Assembly (NCBI RefSeq): GCF_013168275.1
Contig: NZ_AP019547.1
Span: forward strand, 124,001-188,000
Direction: 5' to 3'
Length of the DNA stretch: 64,000 nucleotides
From: Candidatus Nitrotoga sp. AM1P
GTDB lineage: Bacteria; Pseudomonadota; Gammaproteobacteria; Burkholderiales; Gallionellaceae
Below the pieces are notes generated by a model. That model saw only the letters and a program-made list of their open reading frames with translations, was not told where the DNA came from and ran no database searches. A program made the translations under genes and the position numbers. Within the stretch, counting starts at the first letter, position 1, and every line of letters starts with the position of its first letter. Positions 46,194-54,413 of this stretch are shown here, piece after piece.

Positions 46194-46220
46194 GCTGGGA
46201 GCGGCCCAGGCTCTCCCAGC
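46194..46220. terminator. Hairpin before the redoxin gene
   Basis: GCTGGGAG and CTCCCAGC form a perfect 8-base stem with an 11-base loop just after the CMD remnant. The following AATACTTAATTTTTAA is AT-rich but not a clean T-run, so this is a possible attenuator or terminator. Confidence 0.5.
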
Positions 46221-46250
46221 AATACTTAATTTTTAATCAGGAATAATTGT

Positions 46251-46820
46251 ATGCCGAACATCAACTCAGTAGCTCCAGAACTACAAGTATCTCAATGGCT
46301 CAATACATTACGTTCTATTACGCTTGCAGATTTACGCGGACGCGTGGTCGTACTGCACGCATTCCAGATGCTATGCCCCGGTTGTGTGTCACATGGTCTG
46401 CCACAGGCTGCGGCTATCCATGAAACTTTTCCGGCAGCAGATGTTGCCGTGATTGGTATTCACAGTGTCTTTGAGCACCACAGTGCAATGACACCCGTGG
46501 CTTTAGAGGCGTTTCTTTATGAATATCGTATCCGTTTCCCAGTTGCTGTGGATCGACCATCAACAACGGGCAACATTCCCCATACGATGGAAGCATTTAA
46601 TATGAGGGGCACACCGACGCTGATTCTTTTGGACCGGCAAGGACGCATTCGACTTAATCATTTCGGCCGCATAGATGATTTGCGCGTTGGGGCAACGATT
46701 GGCCAACTGCTGAGTGAGACTGCGATCGATCCCAATAGCGATCAATATCAAGAGCCACCTGCTATAGGGCGCGACGGTTGTGATGGCGAAGAGTGTGCTA
46801 TTTCTGAAAATCAGAGATAA
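46251..46820 (+). CDS. Redoxin/TlpA-like thiol-disulfide protein
   Basis: 189 aa without a signal peptide, so cytoplasmic. The thioredoxin-fold active site is FQMLCPGCVSHGLPQ (CPGC) near residue 45, followed by GIHSVFEHH, then PVAVDRPS and MRGTPTLILLDRQGRIR with the cis-proline TPT. It would reduce disulfides or peroxides. A C-terminal GRDGCDGEECAI carries two extra cysteines, a possible additional redox pair or metal site. It lies downstream of the MarR regulator and CMD remnant. A strong RBS is not obvious (AGGAATAATT before ATG). Confidence 0.85.
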   Translation: MPNINSVAPELQVSQWLNTLRSITLADLRGRVVVLHAFQMLCPGCVSHGLPQAAAIHETFPAADVAVIGIHSVFEHHSAMTPVALEAFLYEYRIRFPVAVDRPSTTGNIPHTMEAFNMRGTPTLILLDRQGRIRLNHFGRIDDLRVGATIGQLLSETAIDPNSDQYQEPPAIGRDGCDGEECAISENQR

Positions 46821-46969
46821 GCGAGTGCATGAGTCGCCCAACTTTACCATCAATATTAAGTGCTCTGAAATGCGGAATGGCGATCTTAAACTGGCAGTGA
46901 CGATCAATGCACCGTGTCAGCATTAGAACGCGAAGCTGTCAGAGCAAGTTCACAGAATTCTGCATACGC

Positions 46970-48175
46970 TCAACCTACCAAGAGTGCTGTCTTCGGGTCA
47001 TAGATCACTTCGGTGATTGATCCATCCCGAATGCGCTGAACCGCTTCGTCAATCACATGGAGTGGCACCAGGAACCATTCCCTCGGCTTCACCGGATTTC
47101 CGAAGCGGTCTTCGATGGTCAAGTCGAGCTGTGCTGCGCCGAACAGTCGGTGGAAGACATTTTCCAGCCTGATGCGGTTCAGGTTCTGGAGTTTGTAGGT
47201 GGCGACCACCTCCACGTCGGCCAACAGATAGGTGGCATCCTTTTCTGCGCCTGCGATGCGGCTTTCCACCTTTCCGCCAGTCACGCCGATCTTGTGGATC
47301 AGCTCGCGGTGCTCGGCGACGAATGGATGGCTGGACAGGCTGCGCAGCACATAGATGGTTCCGGTTTCGATGTCGTCTGGCTCTAGCGCATCGCCAAATA
47401 GCGGCCCCATGTCTGGTTCGGTCAGGCGACGGCCGGTCTCGTCCTTGTAGAGCGCCCGCTCCAGAGAACGCCGTAGCAAGTTGCTTTCCGTGCCATTGGC
47501 ATAGATCACACGCAGGCGGGCATCATTTCTTCCGTAGGCAGATTTGATGTTTTCGCCAAGTTCGGCAACATATGCAAGCAGCCCGCCAACGATAAAATAG
47601 TTTCCGCTGGCAATGCTGGTATCGCGTCCGAAGCGCAGCGTTATGCGAACGCCCACTTTCAGCTCCCGCTCCACCTGCTCAAACAGCGGTTGGAACTTGT
47701 CAAAATCCACGCACGGCGTACGGTCGGCGATTTCCTCAGCCGCACGCTTTTCAACGCTGGAACGTACATGGCGCAGCACAGTGATGTCGTTCTGGTCGGC
47801 GAGCTTATCGCCAATACCCAACTCGGCCAGCAAAGCGTCTTCGTCCAACTCACTCACCTCTACCTGAGTCGCTGCCACACCAGACAACAGGCCGGGGCCA
47901 TCCAGCCCGGCCAGCAGGGTTTGCACTTCTGGCAACTTGCGTAGCTGATCCAGGCGCACGGCATACAGGCGCTCAAAGATGTCACGGCCCTCGCCATGCA
48001 GCGGAACACGCCCATTGGCCTGATGGAAGCGCAGGATGTCCTTGAAGCCAGCGATGATGCGTTCTTCGCGCGGGGTTCGGCTGAAGACCTTGAGCGGGGC
48101 GACTTCTATACCCAGCGCATCCAGCAGTGCGTCATCGTCCATTCCTGTGCTGAGCGCAGTCGAAGTATCAGCCAT
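46970..48175 (-). CDS. GIY-YIG (T5orf172-type) nuclease of a restriction-like system
   Basis: 401 aa. The C-terminal half holds the GIY-YIG fold: GTIYVLRSLSSHP near residue 270, HKIGVTGGKVESRIAGAEKD (catalytic Arg after KIGVT), and RLENVFHRLFG with the metal-binding Glu. The N-terminal part contains two copies of a short motif (MDDDALLDALGIE near 12 and LDEDALLAELGIG near 112) and EERIIAGFKDILRFHQANGRVPLHGEGRDIFERLYAVRLDQL. The start overlaps the helicase stop by 8 bases (coupled translation). Codons 3-10 lie in a CTTCGACTGCGCTCAG repeat seen elsewhere as an intergenic element. Probably the cutting subunit working with the helicase and the MmeI-like methylase. Confidence 0.82.
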   Translation of the reverse strand: MADTSTALSTGMDDDALLDALGIEVAPLKVFSRTPREERIIAGFKDILRFHQANGRVPLHGEGRDIFERLYAVRLDQLRKLPEVQTLLAGLDGPGLLSGVAATQVEVSELDEDALLAELGIGDKLADQNDITVLRHVRSSVEKRAAEEIADRTPCVDFDKFQPLFEQVERELKVGVRITLRFGRDTSIASGNYFIVGGLLAYVAELGENIKSAYGRNDARLRVIYANGTESNLLRRSLERALYKDETGRRLTEPDMGPLFGDALEPDDIETGTIYVLRSLSSHPFVAEHRELIHKIGVTGGKVESRIAGAEKDATYLLADVEVVATYKLQNLNRIRLENVFHRLFGAAQLDLTIEDRFGNPVKPREWFLVPLHVIDEAVQRIRDGSITEVIYDPKTALLVG

Positions 48176-50285
48176 TGCCGGACTTTCTTTGCGCCTGTGC
48201 CGCCTTCGCTTGTGCGCGGTAGCGCGCTAGCGCAGCCACGCCTTCAGCCATGCGTTTTTCCCACGCATCGGCAGAATTGATATCCGGCAGACGGCCACGC
48301 TCGTTCTTGAACTGCAAGGCACGTTTTGCCAGCTCGCGGGCTTCGTCTTCGGGGATGCTGACTTTCTTGGCGGCAATGCTGGCCTGTACCTGACGCAGCG
48401 ATTTCTCATCCATCGCTTTCGCCAGCACAGCATAAGCGGCGTCGAACGGATTGATGCGGTCGATCAAGTCAATATCCAGGTCACGCACATTTACAAACTT
48501 ACGCACCCCATCCAGCAAGGCTGTGCTGCCTTGCGCCGTGCCGCTACCATTTGCATCGGCCTGGGCCAAGGCCAATTTGGCCTGTTGGGTGATGTTCATC
48601 GCAGCAATAGCGTGCTGACGGATGGCCTCCTGGTCAATATCGCTCAAGTCCGGATAACGCTCGCGCACGATCTTGCCCATGCGCAACTGGGTCAATTCTT
48701 CGGGCAGCGTGTTCTCCTTGTCAAACAAGCCGCGCTCCAGCGCGGTCTTGTCTTGTAAAAAGCTGGTAACGACCTCATTCAAGTCCTCCTTGCAGATGCG
48801 TGTAGCTTCCGGGCTTTGCGGAGTTACCAGCCCGTTGATCTCGACGTGAATCTGGCCGGTGTCTGTGTTCACGCCAATGTTGTGGCCGCCATCCTTGTAG
48901 CCTTCCTCGCCATAATTGAAGCCTTCCTTTGGGCCAATGTTTTTTGGCGTGAACTCATAGCGCGGCGCCAGCACTTGCTCCATCAGCAGGCTGGCGGAAA
49001 TGGCCTTGAGCATGTCGTTCACCGCCTCGGCCACAGCGGCCTGTTCGGCTGCGGGTTCGGCAATCAGATTAGTGAAGCGCGATCGTTCCTTGCCCTCGGC
49101 ATCACGGGTGGCGCGGCCAATAATCTGTACGATTTCGGTCAGACTGCTGCGGTAACCAATGGTCAGCGCGTGTTCGCACCAGATCCAGTCAAAGCCTTCC
49201 TTCGCCATGCCCAGCGCGATGATGATATCTACGTGGTCGCGATCGTTCTTCTGTGCCGGATCTTTCAACGCAGTGAGTACTTTGGAACGCTTGGCCGGAT
49301 CGCTGTCATCTACCAGGTCCGCCACTTTCAGGGTACAGCCATCACTAGTCTGCACCAGATGGAATCCGGTGGCCGGATCAACGCCTTTCCATTCGCCCAA
49401 GCCGTGCAGGATTTCATTTACCTCGCGCTCCTTATCTTTGAGGCTTTCGCGGGCATTCACATTGGGAATGTGGACAATGGTTTTCAATGCCGGGTCTAAT
49501 ACCTTGGTGATGGCATCAACGTAAGGGCCGGTGTAGAAAAAGTAACCAATGTCCAGAGATTTGAGCCATTGATAGCCGTTGAGCTGCTCGTAGTAGGTGT
49601 AGGTGATCGTCTCGAACCGAGCTTCATCTGTCGGCCCCAACACCGCTTCGCTGTCACCACGGAAGTAGGAGCCGGTCATCGCCACCAGATGCACCTTGTC
49701 GCGGGTGATGAACGCGCCCAACTGACTGCCCAGCTTGTTGTCCGGGTTGCTGGAAACGTGATGGAACTCGTCGATGGCGATCAGGCGGTTGTCGAATGCC
49801 GCTATGCCCAGCTCCTCCACCGCAAAGCGGAAAGTGGCGTGAGTGCAGACCAAAATCTTATCGGTACTTTCCAAAAACTTGCGCATCGCGTCCACCTTAG
49901 ACTTAGCCACGCGAGGCTCATCCACGCCGGGGGCATTGCACAAGTTCCACTGCGGCGCCACCTGCCAGTCCCAATAGAAGCCATATTGGTTCAGCGGTTC
50001 GTCGGCGAAGCTGCTGCCGATGGACCGCTCCGGCACCACGATGATGGCCTGCCGCAAGCCCTGATTGTTGAGCTTGTCCAGCGCGATGAACATCAGCGCA
50101 CGGGATTTGCCCGAGGCCGGTGGCGATTTGATCAGCAGGTATTGTTCGCCCCGCTTGGCATAGGCGCGTTCCTGCATGGCGCGCATCCCTAGCGCATTGG
50201 CCTTGCTGGAAGCGCCAGTGCGCGCCGTAGTGATGGAAACCGATGGCACGGTATAGGCGTTGGTGGGATTGGCCGGGTTAGTCAT
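48168..50285 (-). CDS. DEAD/DEAH-type helicase of a restriction-like system
   Basis: 705 aa from ATG 50285, chosen because GGAGGA lies nine bases upstream and the homology starts there. Superfamily II motifs: Walker A KSPPASGKSRALMFIAL near residue 50, motif II AIDEFHHVSS near 172, motif III MTGSYFRGD, and motif VI IVQIIGRATRDAEGKERSR. Between them are LVCTHATFRFA and IALGMAKEGFDWIWCEHAL. The last ~200 residues are helical and alanine-rich. It sits between a methylase and a nuclease on the same strand, fitting a translocase of a multi-subunit restriction system. Its upstream neighbour is a 34-codon ORF overlapping its ATG. Confidence 0.88.
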   Translation of the reverse strand: MTNPANPTNAYTVPSVSITTARTGASSKANALGMRAMQERAYAKRGEQYLLIKSPPASGKSRALMFIALDKLNNQGLRQAIIVVPERSIGSSFADEPLNQYGFYWDWQVAPQWNLCNAPGVDEPRVAKSKVDAMRKFLESTDKILVCTHATFRFAVEELGIAAFDNRLIAIDEFHHVSSNPDNKLGSQLGAFITRDKVHLVAMTGSYFRGDSEAVLGPTDEARFETITYTYYEQLNGYQWLKSLDIGYFFYTGPYVDAITKVLDPALKTIVHIPNVNARESLKDKEREVNEILHGLGEWKGVDPATGFHLVQTSDGCTLKVADLVDDSDPAKRSKVLTALKDPAQKNDRDHVDIIIALGMAKEGFDWIWCEHALTIGYRSSLTEIVQIIGRATRDAEGKERSRFTNLIAEPAAEQAAVAEAVNDMLKAISASLLMEQVLAPRYEFTPKNIGPKEGFNYGEEGYKDGGHNIGVNTDTGQIHVEINGLVTPQSPEATRICKEDLNEVVTSFLQDKTALERGLFDKENTLPEELTQLRMGKIVRERYPDLSDIDQEAIRQHAIAAMNITQQAKLALAQADANGSGTAQGSTALLDGVRKFVNVRDLDIDLIDRINPFDAAYAVLAKAMDEKSLRQVQASIAAKKVSIPEDEARELAKRALQFKNERGRLPDINSADAWEKRMAEGVAALARYRAQAKAAQAQRKSGNG

Positions 50286-50386
50286 TGTGAATTGTCCTCC
50301 GTGGTTATGTCGTCGCCTGCCAGTTCGTGCTCGATCTGCTCGATGCTGGGGCAATTGTGCAGCAGTCTGCTGCACAAATTTCCCAT
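50282..50386 (-). CDS. 34-codon ORF overlapping the helicase start
   Basis: Frame: MGNLCSRLLHNC, then PSIEQIEHELAGDDITTEDNSQ. Its TGA overlaps the helicase ATG (ATGA), as if it were an upstream partner gene. The acidic tail looks coding, but there is no RBS, and a 23-base palindrome lies inside the first third. It may be the surviving 3' end of a lost gene or a leader peptide. Not recognised. Confidence 0.35.
   Translation of the reverse strand: MGNLCSRLLHNCPSIEQIEHELAGDDITTEDNSQ
50355..50377. repeat. 23-base perfect palindrome
   Basis: TTGTGCAGCAG-T-CTGCTGCACAA: two 11-base arms around one base, 70 bases upstream of the helicase start codon. Candidate operator or methylation-system control site. 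Confidence 0.85.
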
Positions 50387-50404
50387 CCGGCTAGACCCAA
50401 TAAT

Positions 50405-50503
50405 TGTTCACTTTAGAAAAATTCCGTTCGCCCTGAGCTTGTCGAAGGGCTCCAGTTGCGAAGGGGTGGTTCGACAAGCTCACTATGAACGGTTAAGTGA
50501 ACA
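50405..50503. repeat. MITE/REP-like palindromic element
   Basis: A ~99-base inverted repeat: TGTTCACTT at 50405-50413 pairs with AAGTGAACA at 50495-50503, and inner arms CCGTTC...TGAGCTTGTCGAA (50424-50446) pair with TTCGACAAGCTCA...GAACGG (50470-50492). The TTCGACAAGCTCA core is a common dispersed intergenic repeat in proteobacteria. No transposase inside, so it is mobilised in trans or is a passive REP pair. Confidence 0.8.
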
Positions 50504-50554
50504 GCATTACGGCTAGATCAATGAGTTAAATCCGGCTAATCCATTAGCCCGGCC

Positions 50555-50600
50555 ATTCCTTGTCACCCTCGCGAAAGCGGGGGGCAGGCGGGAATCCAGC
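50555..50600. repeat. Degenerate GTCA-CGCGAAAGCGGG-AATCC repeat
   Basis: TTGTCACCCTCGCGAAAGCG, then GGGGGCAGGCGGGAATCCAG: a degenerate form of the widespread intergenic repeat whose usual form is GTCATTCCCGCGAAAGCGGG followed by AATCCAG. It appears interrupted by a GGGCAGGC insertion. Confidence 0.55.
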
Positions 50601-50731
50601 AAAATAAACTGCCCGTGAAGCGGACAAAACGAACCGCTTGCGGTAAGTTTGAGGAGCGGCCAAACCTTGAAATTGCGCGGCGAAAACCCCTTCATGTTGA
50701 GAAAGGCCGCGAGTTCAGGGTGGGAGGCGCT

Positions 50732-50920
50732 TCATTTATGCTCATCTTTGTCCTCAACCTCAAGACGCAGCTCCAAACGCGGAACATCGGCAGAAGTCGG
50801 GATATCTTCGCGCAGGGGGAAATCAGCAAAACGTCCCGCCAATGCCAAGCCATCGAACGCGGTTTTTGCTGCGTTCTTCCCGACACCGGTCATTATGACC
50901 AAACGCTGCTGTGCCTCCAT
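50732..50920 (-). CDS. 62-aa ORF following the RelE-like toxin
   Basis: Starts at ATG 50920 with GGGGAA eight bases upstream and eight bases after the toxin stop. It begins MEAQQRLVIMTGVGKNAAKT and ends with an acidic tail (LRLEVEDKDEHK). No family recognised. Its position as a third gene of the toxin-antitoxin operon and its RBS support a real gene. Confidence 0.5.
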   Translation of the reverse strand: MEAQQRLVIMTGVGKNAAKTAFDGLALAGRFADFPLREDIPTSADVPRLELRLEVEDKDEHK

Positions 50921-50928
50921 GAATTCCC

Positions 50929-51195
50929 CTATCGGTAAATTTCGCGCCGGTTGCCAATCTGCACCACGAGCACGCGCAATACACCGTCCTGAATGTCGCA
51001 AATCACCCGGCAGTCGCCCACGCGATAACGCCAGAAACCACCCAGCGAGCCGGTCAGCGCTTTGCCTGAGTCGCGCGGATTTTCCCGTCCGGCGACCCGC
51101 TCATCCATAAAATCAACGATGCGACGCGCCGTCTGCTTGTCCAGCTTGCGTAGCTGCCCTTTGGCTGTCTCCGCATAATCAATTGTCCAGGCCAA
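50929..51195 (-). CDS. relE: RelE/ParE-family toxin
   Basis: 88 aa. AWTIDYAETAKGQLRKLDKQTARRIVDFM, then GFWRYRVGDCRVICDIQDG and VLVVQIGNRREIYR, the standard RelE signature including the conserved RYRVGDxRxxCxI block and the C-terminal HRRxVY-like NRREIYR. RelE toxins cleave mRNA in the ribosome A site. The start lies inside the antitoxin 3' end (17-base overlap), antitoxin first, as usual for relBE. Confidence 0.9.
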   Translation of the reverse strand: MAWTIDYAETAKGQLRKLDKQTARRIVDFMDERVAGRENPRDSGKALTGSLGGFWRYRVGDCRVICDIQDGVLRVLVVQIGNRREIYR

Positions 51196-51406
51196 GGTCT
51201 TTTCTCACGTCAGCAGCGGAATGCACCTGTTCTTGTCCCTTGCGGACACGCTCCAGCACGTCGGCGGCAAGATAATAGTCCTCCATTTCCTCGATGCCCC
51301 GCTCGATGATTTCGCGCAGGTAGTACGCCTTGGTGCGCCCGGTATGGGAGGCAAGGTAATCAAGCCTTTGCTCGATTTCAGGAGCAAGGCGAATCGAAGT
51401 TGCCAT
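51179..51406 (-). CDS. relB: RelB-type (ribbon-helix-helix) antitoxin
   Basis: 75 aa from ATG 51406, chosen over the earlier ORF start because GGAG lies nine bases upstream and the ribbon-helix-helix begins there: MATSIRLAPEIEQRLDYLASHTGRTKAYYLREIIERGIEEMED. The C-terminal part EQVHSAADVRKDLGLDN is the toxin-binding stretch. It would neutralise the adjacent RelE and repress the operon. The pair lies inside the methylase-helicase block on the same strand. Confidence 0.88.
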   Translation of the reverse strand: MATSIRLAPEIEQRLDYLASHTGRTKAYYLREIIERGIEEMEDYYLAADVLERVRKGQEQVHSAADVRKDLGLDN

Positions 51407-51493
51407 ATTAAGAGTCTCCAGTTGAATGCGTGTATTCACTGTATCACAGCGCTATTATTTTGACCAGCCGTGGCCACCCTGCTTGCAACGCCG

Positions 51494-54280
51494 CTACTTG
51501 CGGCCTTTGCCCTGCTTGCCTGAACGAGCTGTCATTTTGGTATAAAGCTCAAACAGTTTTTCCAACCGCTCGGTGTCGTTCTTGAAGTGACGGCCGATGT
51601 AGATGCGCTCCAGCACTTCGTCGTTGCGTTCGTGGGCGCGGCGCAGATTCTCCGGCATGTTGTCCGGGTCGTACAGGTCGGCGATGGTGGCGGGGAAATG
51701 CGCTTCGCGGGCTAGCAAGATAGCTTCGGCGCAGGCAGTCAGGTCAGCCTTGTTTTGTTCGGTGAGCAGCGGCACGGGGAAGGTGTTCCAGCCGAGGGTG
51801 TTGGAGTACGAAAAATCCGTTCGCATCCGCACGCAGACTGTGCCAATCCAGACCCAATGCAGGCGTGAAGCAATCAGCGCCATGTTCCAGAGGGGGGCGT
51901 CGTAAAGGGCATACATTTTGTTAGTAACCGTTTGGTCACTGCTTAGCAAGCCGCACGGCAAGAAGGGGCGGCTTTCGGAAGAAATAGCGGCCACCCCTAT
52001 CGTATGTCGCACCCCAATATTCATTTCCCGCATTTGATGCGCCCGCGCAGCCATTTGATTGGCACCGCTATCGCGACTCCTCAGCCGCATTGCTCGCACC
52101 TTTTCAATGCGCTGCCGAATGGCATCAATACCCATCGCTTCTTCGAGATGGACATCCTCAATCCACAGGCAATAGCGCTCCAGGCCGCGAATGAACTCTG
52201 CCGAGCCGTAGATACGGCGGATAAAACGGGCATGTTGTTCTGGTGTTAGGCCAAGTGCATCGACTTCATCTCTGGATAGCAGCAGATGACCGCCATCATA
52301 GGGCATGTTGCCACGTAACATTTCTGACAATTCACCCAAAGGGCGAGGTGCCTTTTCCACCATCACATTGGCTCCGGGCACCAGGTAGGCATTGATGTGC
52401 TCTACCTCCTTCACAACATCCACCGCGTCGCTCTTACCGCTATTGGCGATGGAATATAAGCTGCGCGGTGTTTTGCTTTGCGACGACAGTCCCAGGATCA
52501 CCACGGTCACGCCCGCGTTATGGCTGGCCAGGTTGGCCCATTTGAACGAGGTGTGCGCAAATACGATCTTGTTGCCGGTATTGAAAACCAGCGGCCAAAG
52601 AATGGGGACTTGCTGTCCTTGACAGATGGAGTTGGTGGACACGAACGCAGCAGCAGCATTGGTCTTGGTGCCGTAATCGGCGGCTTTCATGAACCAGCCC
52701 GCCACATAGTCCAGCGACTTCCAGTTCTTGGTGCGGTTGGCAAAGATGGCTTGCAAATCCGCCTTCTGTTCGTCCGTCTGCCAAGTCGAACCCAGATACG
52801 GCGGATTGCCACAGATATATGTCTCGCCGCCTTCGTTCGCGAAGTCGATTTCCGTTTGATTGAGCGGCGTGCCGAATAAGTCATCGGCGAGCATTTTCAC
52901 GCCCGTCCCCGTGGGCGGGCAGACACTCAACCAATCAAGCCTCAACGCATTGCCGCAAACAATCCAGTTCTGCGCATCCAGCGGCAAAAACTCCGCCAGC
53001 GCGTCCTTCTGTCCGCGATACAGCACATCGCACTGGAACTCAGTGATGATGAGCGCCAGACGGGCAATCTCCGCCGGGAAGTCGCGCAGTTCGATACCTC
53101 GGAAGTTGGTCAGTGGTATCTCGCTGCCCAAATGCGGCTCTCCCCGGCGGCGGTTGATTTCCGCCTCGATTTCGCGCATCTGTTTGTAGGCGATGACGAG
53201 GAAATTGCCGGAACCGCAGGCTGGGTCAAACACACGGATGCGCGCCATGCGCTTGCGCAGGTTCAGTAGCTTGATTTTGTTATCGCCCGCCTCTGCCAAC
53301 TGCGCGCGCAGGTCGTCCAGGAACAGAGGATTCAGCACCTTAAGGATGTTGGGCACGCTGGTGTAGTGCATGCCCAATGCGCCGCGCTCTTCGTCGTCGG
53401 CCACGGCCTGGATCATGCTGCCGAAGATGTCCGGGTTGATCTGTTGCCAGTTCAGATTACCGGCATGGATCAGGTAGGTGCGCGCCATGCGGGTGAAGCG
53501 CGGCACGTCGGTCGTGCCGGAAAATAGGCCACCGTTCACATAGGGGAAGCCATTGGCCCAGTTTGGCAAACGGGGTTGGGCATAGTCGCGCTCGGCGACC
53601 TTGATGTTCATGGCGCGGAAGATAGCTTGCAGCACTTCGTGAGTGTTGCTGCCATCGCGCTCGCTCATTTGCTCGATGGTGTGGGTGAACAAGCCTTCGC
53701 CGTTGAAAATGTCGGTGTCTTCGGCAAAGAAGCAGAACACGAGCCGGGCCATGAAATGATTCATGTCGGCACGGCGCTCGTCTGTGGCCCAGTCCGGGTT
53801 TTCGCGCAGCAGTTCGACGTAGAGCTTGTTCAGGCGCCCGGTGGCGCGCACGTCGACGGGGTTGTCCTTGATCTCCTTGACGGTGGAGATACCGGCCAGC
53901 GGCAGGAAGAAGCCAAAATGGTTGGGGAAATCCGGATAGGTGCAGGCGATGGTTTCGCCACCGGCCAGATCTTCGGCTTCCAGGGTTTGCCCGTCGGTGG
54001 CGAGGATGAACTTGGCACGAGCTTTAGTGGTGGTCAGACTGGCGCGCAATGCCTTGAGGGAAGCACCCACGGTGCCGCTTTCACATACGGCGATATGGAT
54101 GTTGTTGCGCTGAAGCACGCCACCAGGCACATCAGAAGTATTGTTGTTGCCAGTGCGCAGGCGTTTAAGGGCTGTGTCCTTATTGCCGAAAGCGGCCAGA
54201 AACTCAAACGGAAACTCTGTCGCATTGAAAGGCTGAAGAGCCAGTTCTGAAATGGCTTCCTCGATTTCTACTGCATTCAT
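51494..54280 (-). CDS. MmeI-like adenine-specific DNA methyltransferase
   Basis: 928 aa. The methylase core has motif I RVFDPACGSGNFLVIAYKQM near residue 350, RGIELRDFPAEIARLALIITEFQ, and motif IV ICGNPPYLGSTWQTDEQ near 490; together with FVSTNSICQGQQVPILWPLVF this is the MmeI-family gamma-class N6-adenine arrangement, followed by a target-recognition region and a helical C-terminus. True MmeI enzymes carry an N-terminal D-(E)xK nuclease; here the first ~150 residues (EFPFEFLAAFGNKDTALKRL, then no EXK) show none. Restriction is therefore probably supplied by the GIY-YIG protein and helicase on the same strand, with the methylase also as specificity subunit. Confidence 0.87.
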   Translation of the reverse strand: MNAVEIEEAISELALQPFNATEFPFEFLAAFGNKDTALKRLRTGNNNTSDVPGGVLQRNNIHIAVCESGTVGASLKALRASLTTTKARAKFILATDGQTLEAEDLAGGETIACTYPDFPNHFGFFLPLAGISTVKEIKDNPVDVRATGRLNKLYVELLRENPDWATDERRADMNHFMARLVFCFFAEDTDIFNGEGLFTHTIEQMSERDGSNTHEVLQAIFRAMNIKVAERDYAQPRLPNWANGFPYVNGGLFSGTTDVPRFTRMARTYLIHAGNLNWQQINPDIFGSMIQAVADDEERGALGMHYTSVPNILKVLNPLFLDDLRAQLAEAGDNKIKLLNLRKRMARIRVFDPACGSGNFLVIAYKQMREIEAEINRRRGEPHLGSEIPLTNFRGIELRDFPAEIARLALIITEFQCDVLYRGQKDALAEFLPLDAQNWIVCGNALRLDWLSVCPPTGTGVKMLADDLFGTPLNQTEIDFANEGGETYICGNPPYLGSTWQTDEQKADLQAIFANRTKNWKSLDYVAGWFMKAADYGTKTNAAAAFVSTNSICQGQQVPILWPLVFNTGNKIVFAHTSFKWANLASHNAGVTVVILGLSSQSKTPRSLYSIANSGKSDAVDVVKEVEHINAYLVPGANVMVEKAPRPLGELSEMLRGNMPYDGGHLLLSRDEVDALGLTPEQHARFIRRIYGSAEFIRGLERYCLWIEDVHLEEAMGIDAIRQRIEKVRAMRLRSRDSGANQMAARAHQMREMNIGVRHTIGVAAISSESRPFLPCGLLSSDQTVTNKMYALYDAPLWNMALIASRLHWVWIGTVCVRMRTDFSYSNTLGWNTFPVPLLTEQNKADLTACAEAILLAREAHFPATIADLYDPDNMPENLRRAHERNDEVLERIYIGRHFKNDTERLEKLFELYTKMTARSGKQGKGRK

Positions 54281-54413
54281 GGAGCATCTTGCCTGTGTGA
54301 TTTTCCCCCGCTCGTATTCGACTGAGGTTCAGTGACTGACGTGGCACTGAGGGGCACCATTGTAAATGATTGTTTGTGAGACCTCGTAGTGTTTTACGAT
54401 CTGGCTAACCGGG

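Noticed and set aside
48816..49499. Long plus-strand frames antisense to the helicase and methylase (also 53576-54250, 49569-50192)
   Set aside because: High G+C sequence gives long antisense frames; the minus-strand genes have motifs, RBSs and overlaps, these do not.
50400..50600. Possible CRISPR-like array from repeated palindromes upstream of the helicase
   Set aside because: The repeats belong to different families, are not regularly spaced and have no spacers.
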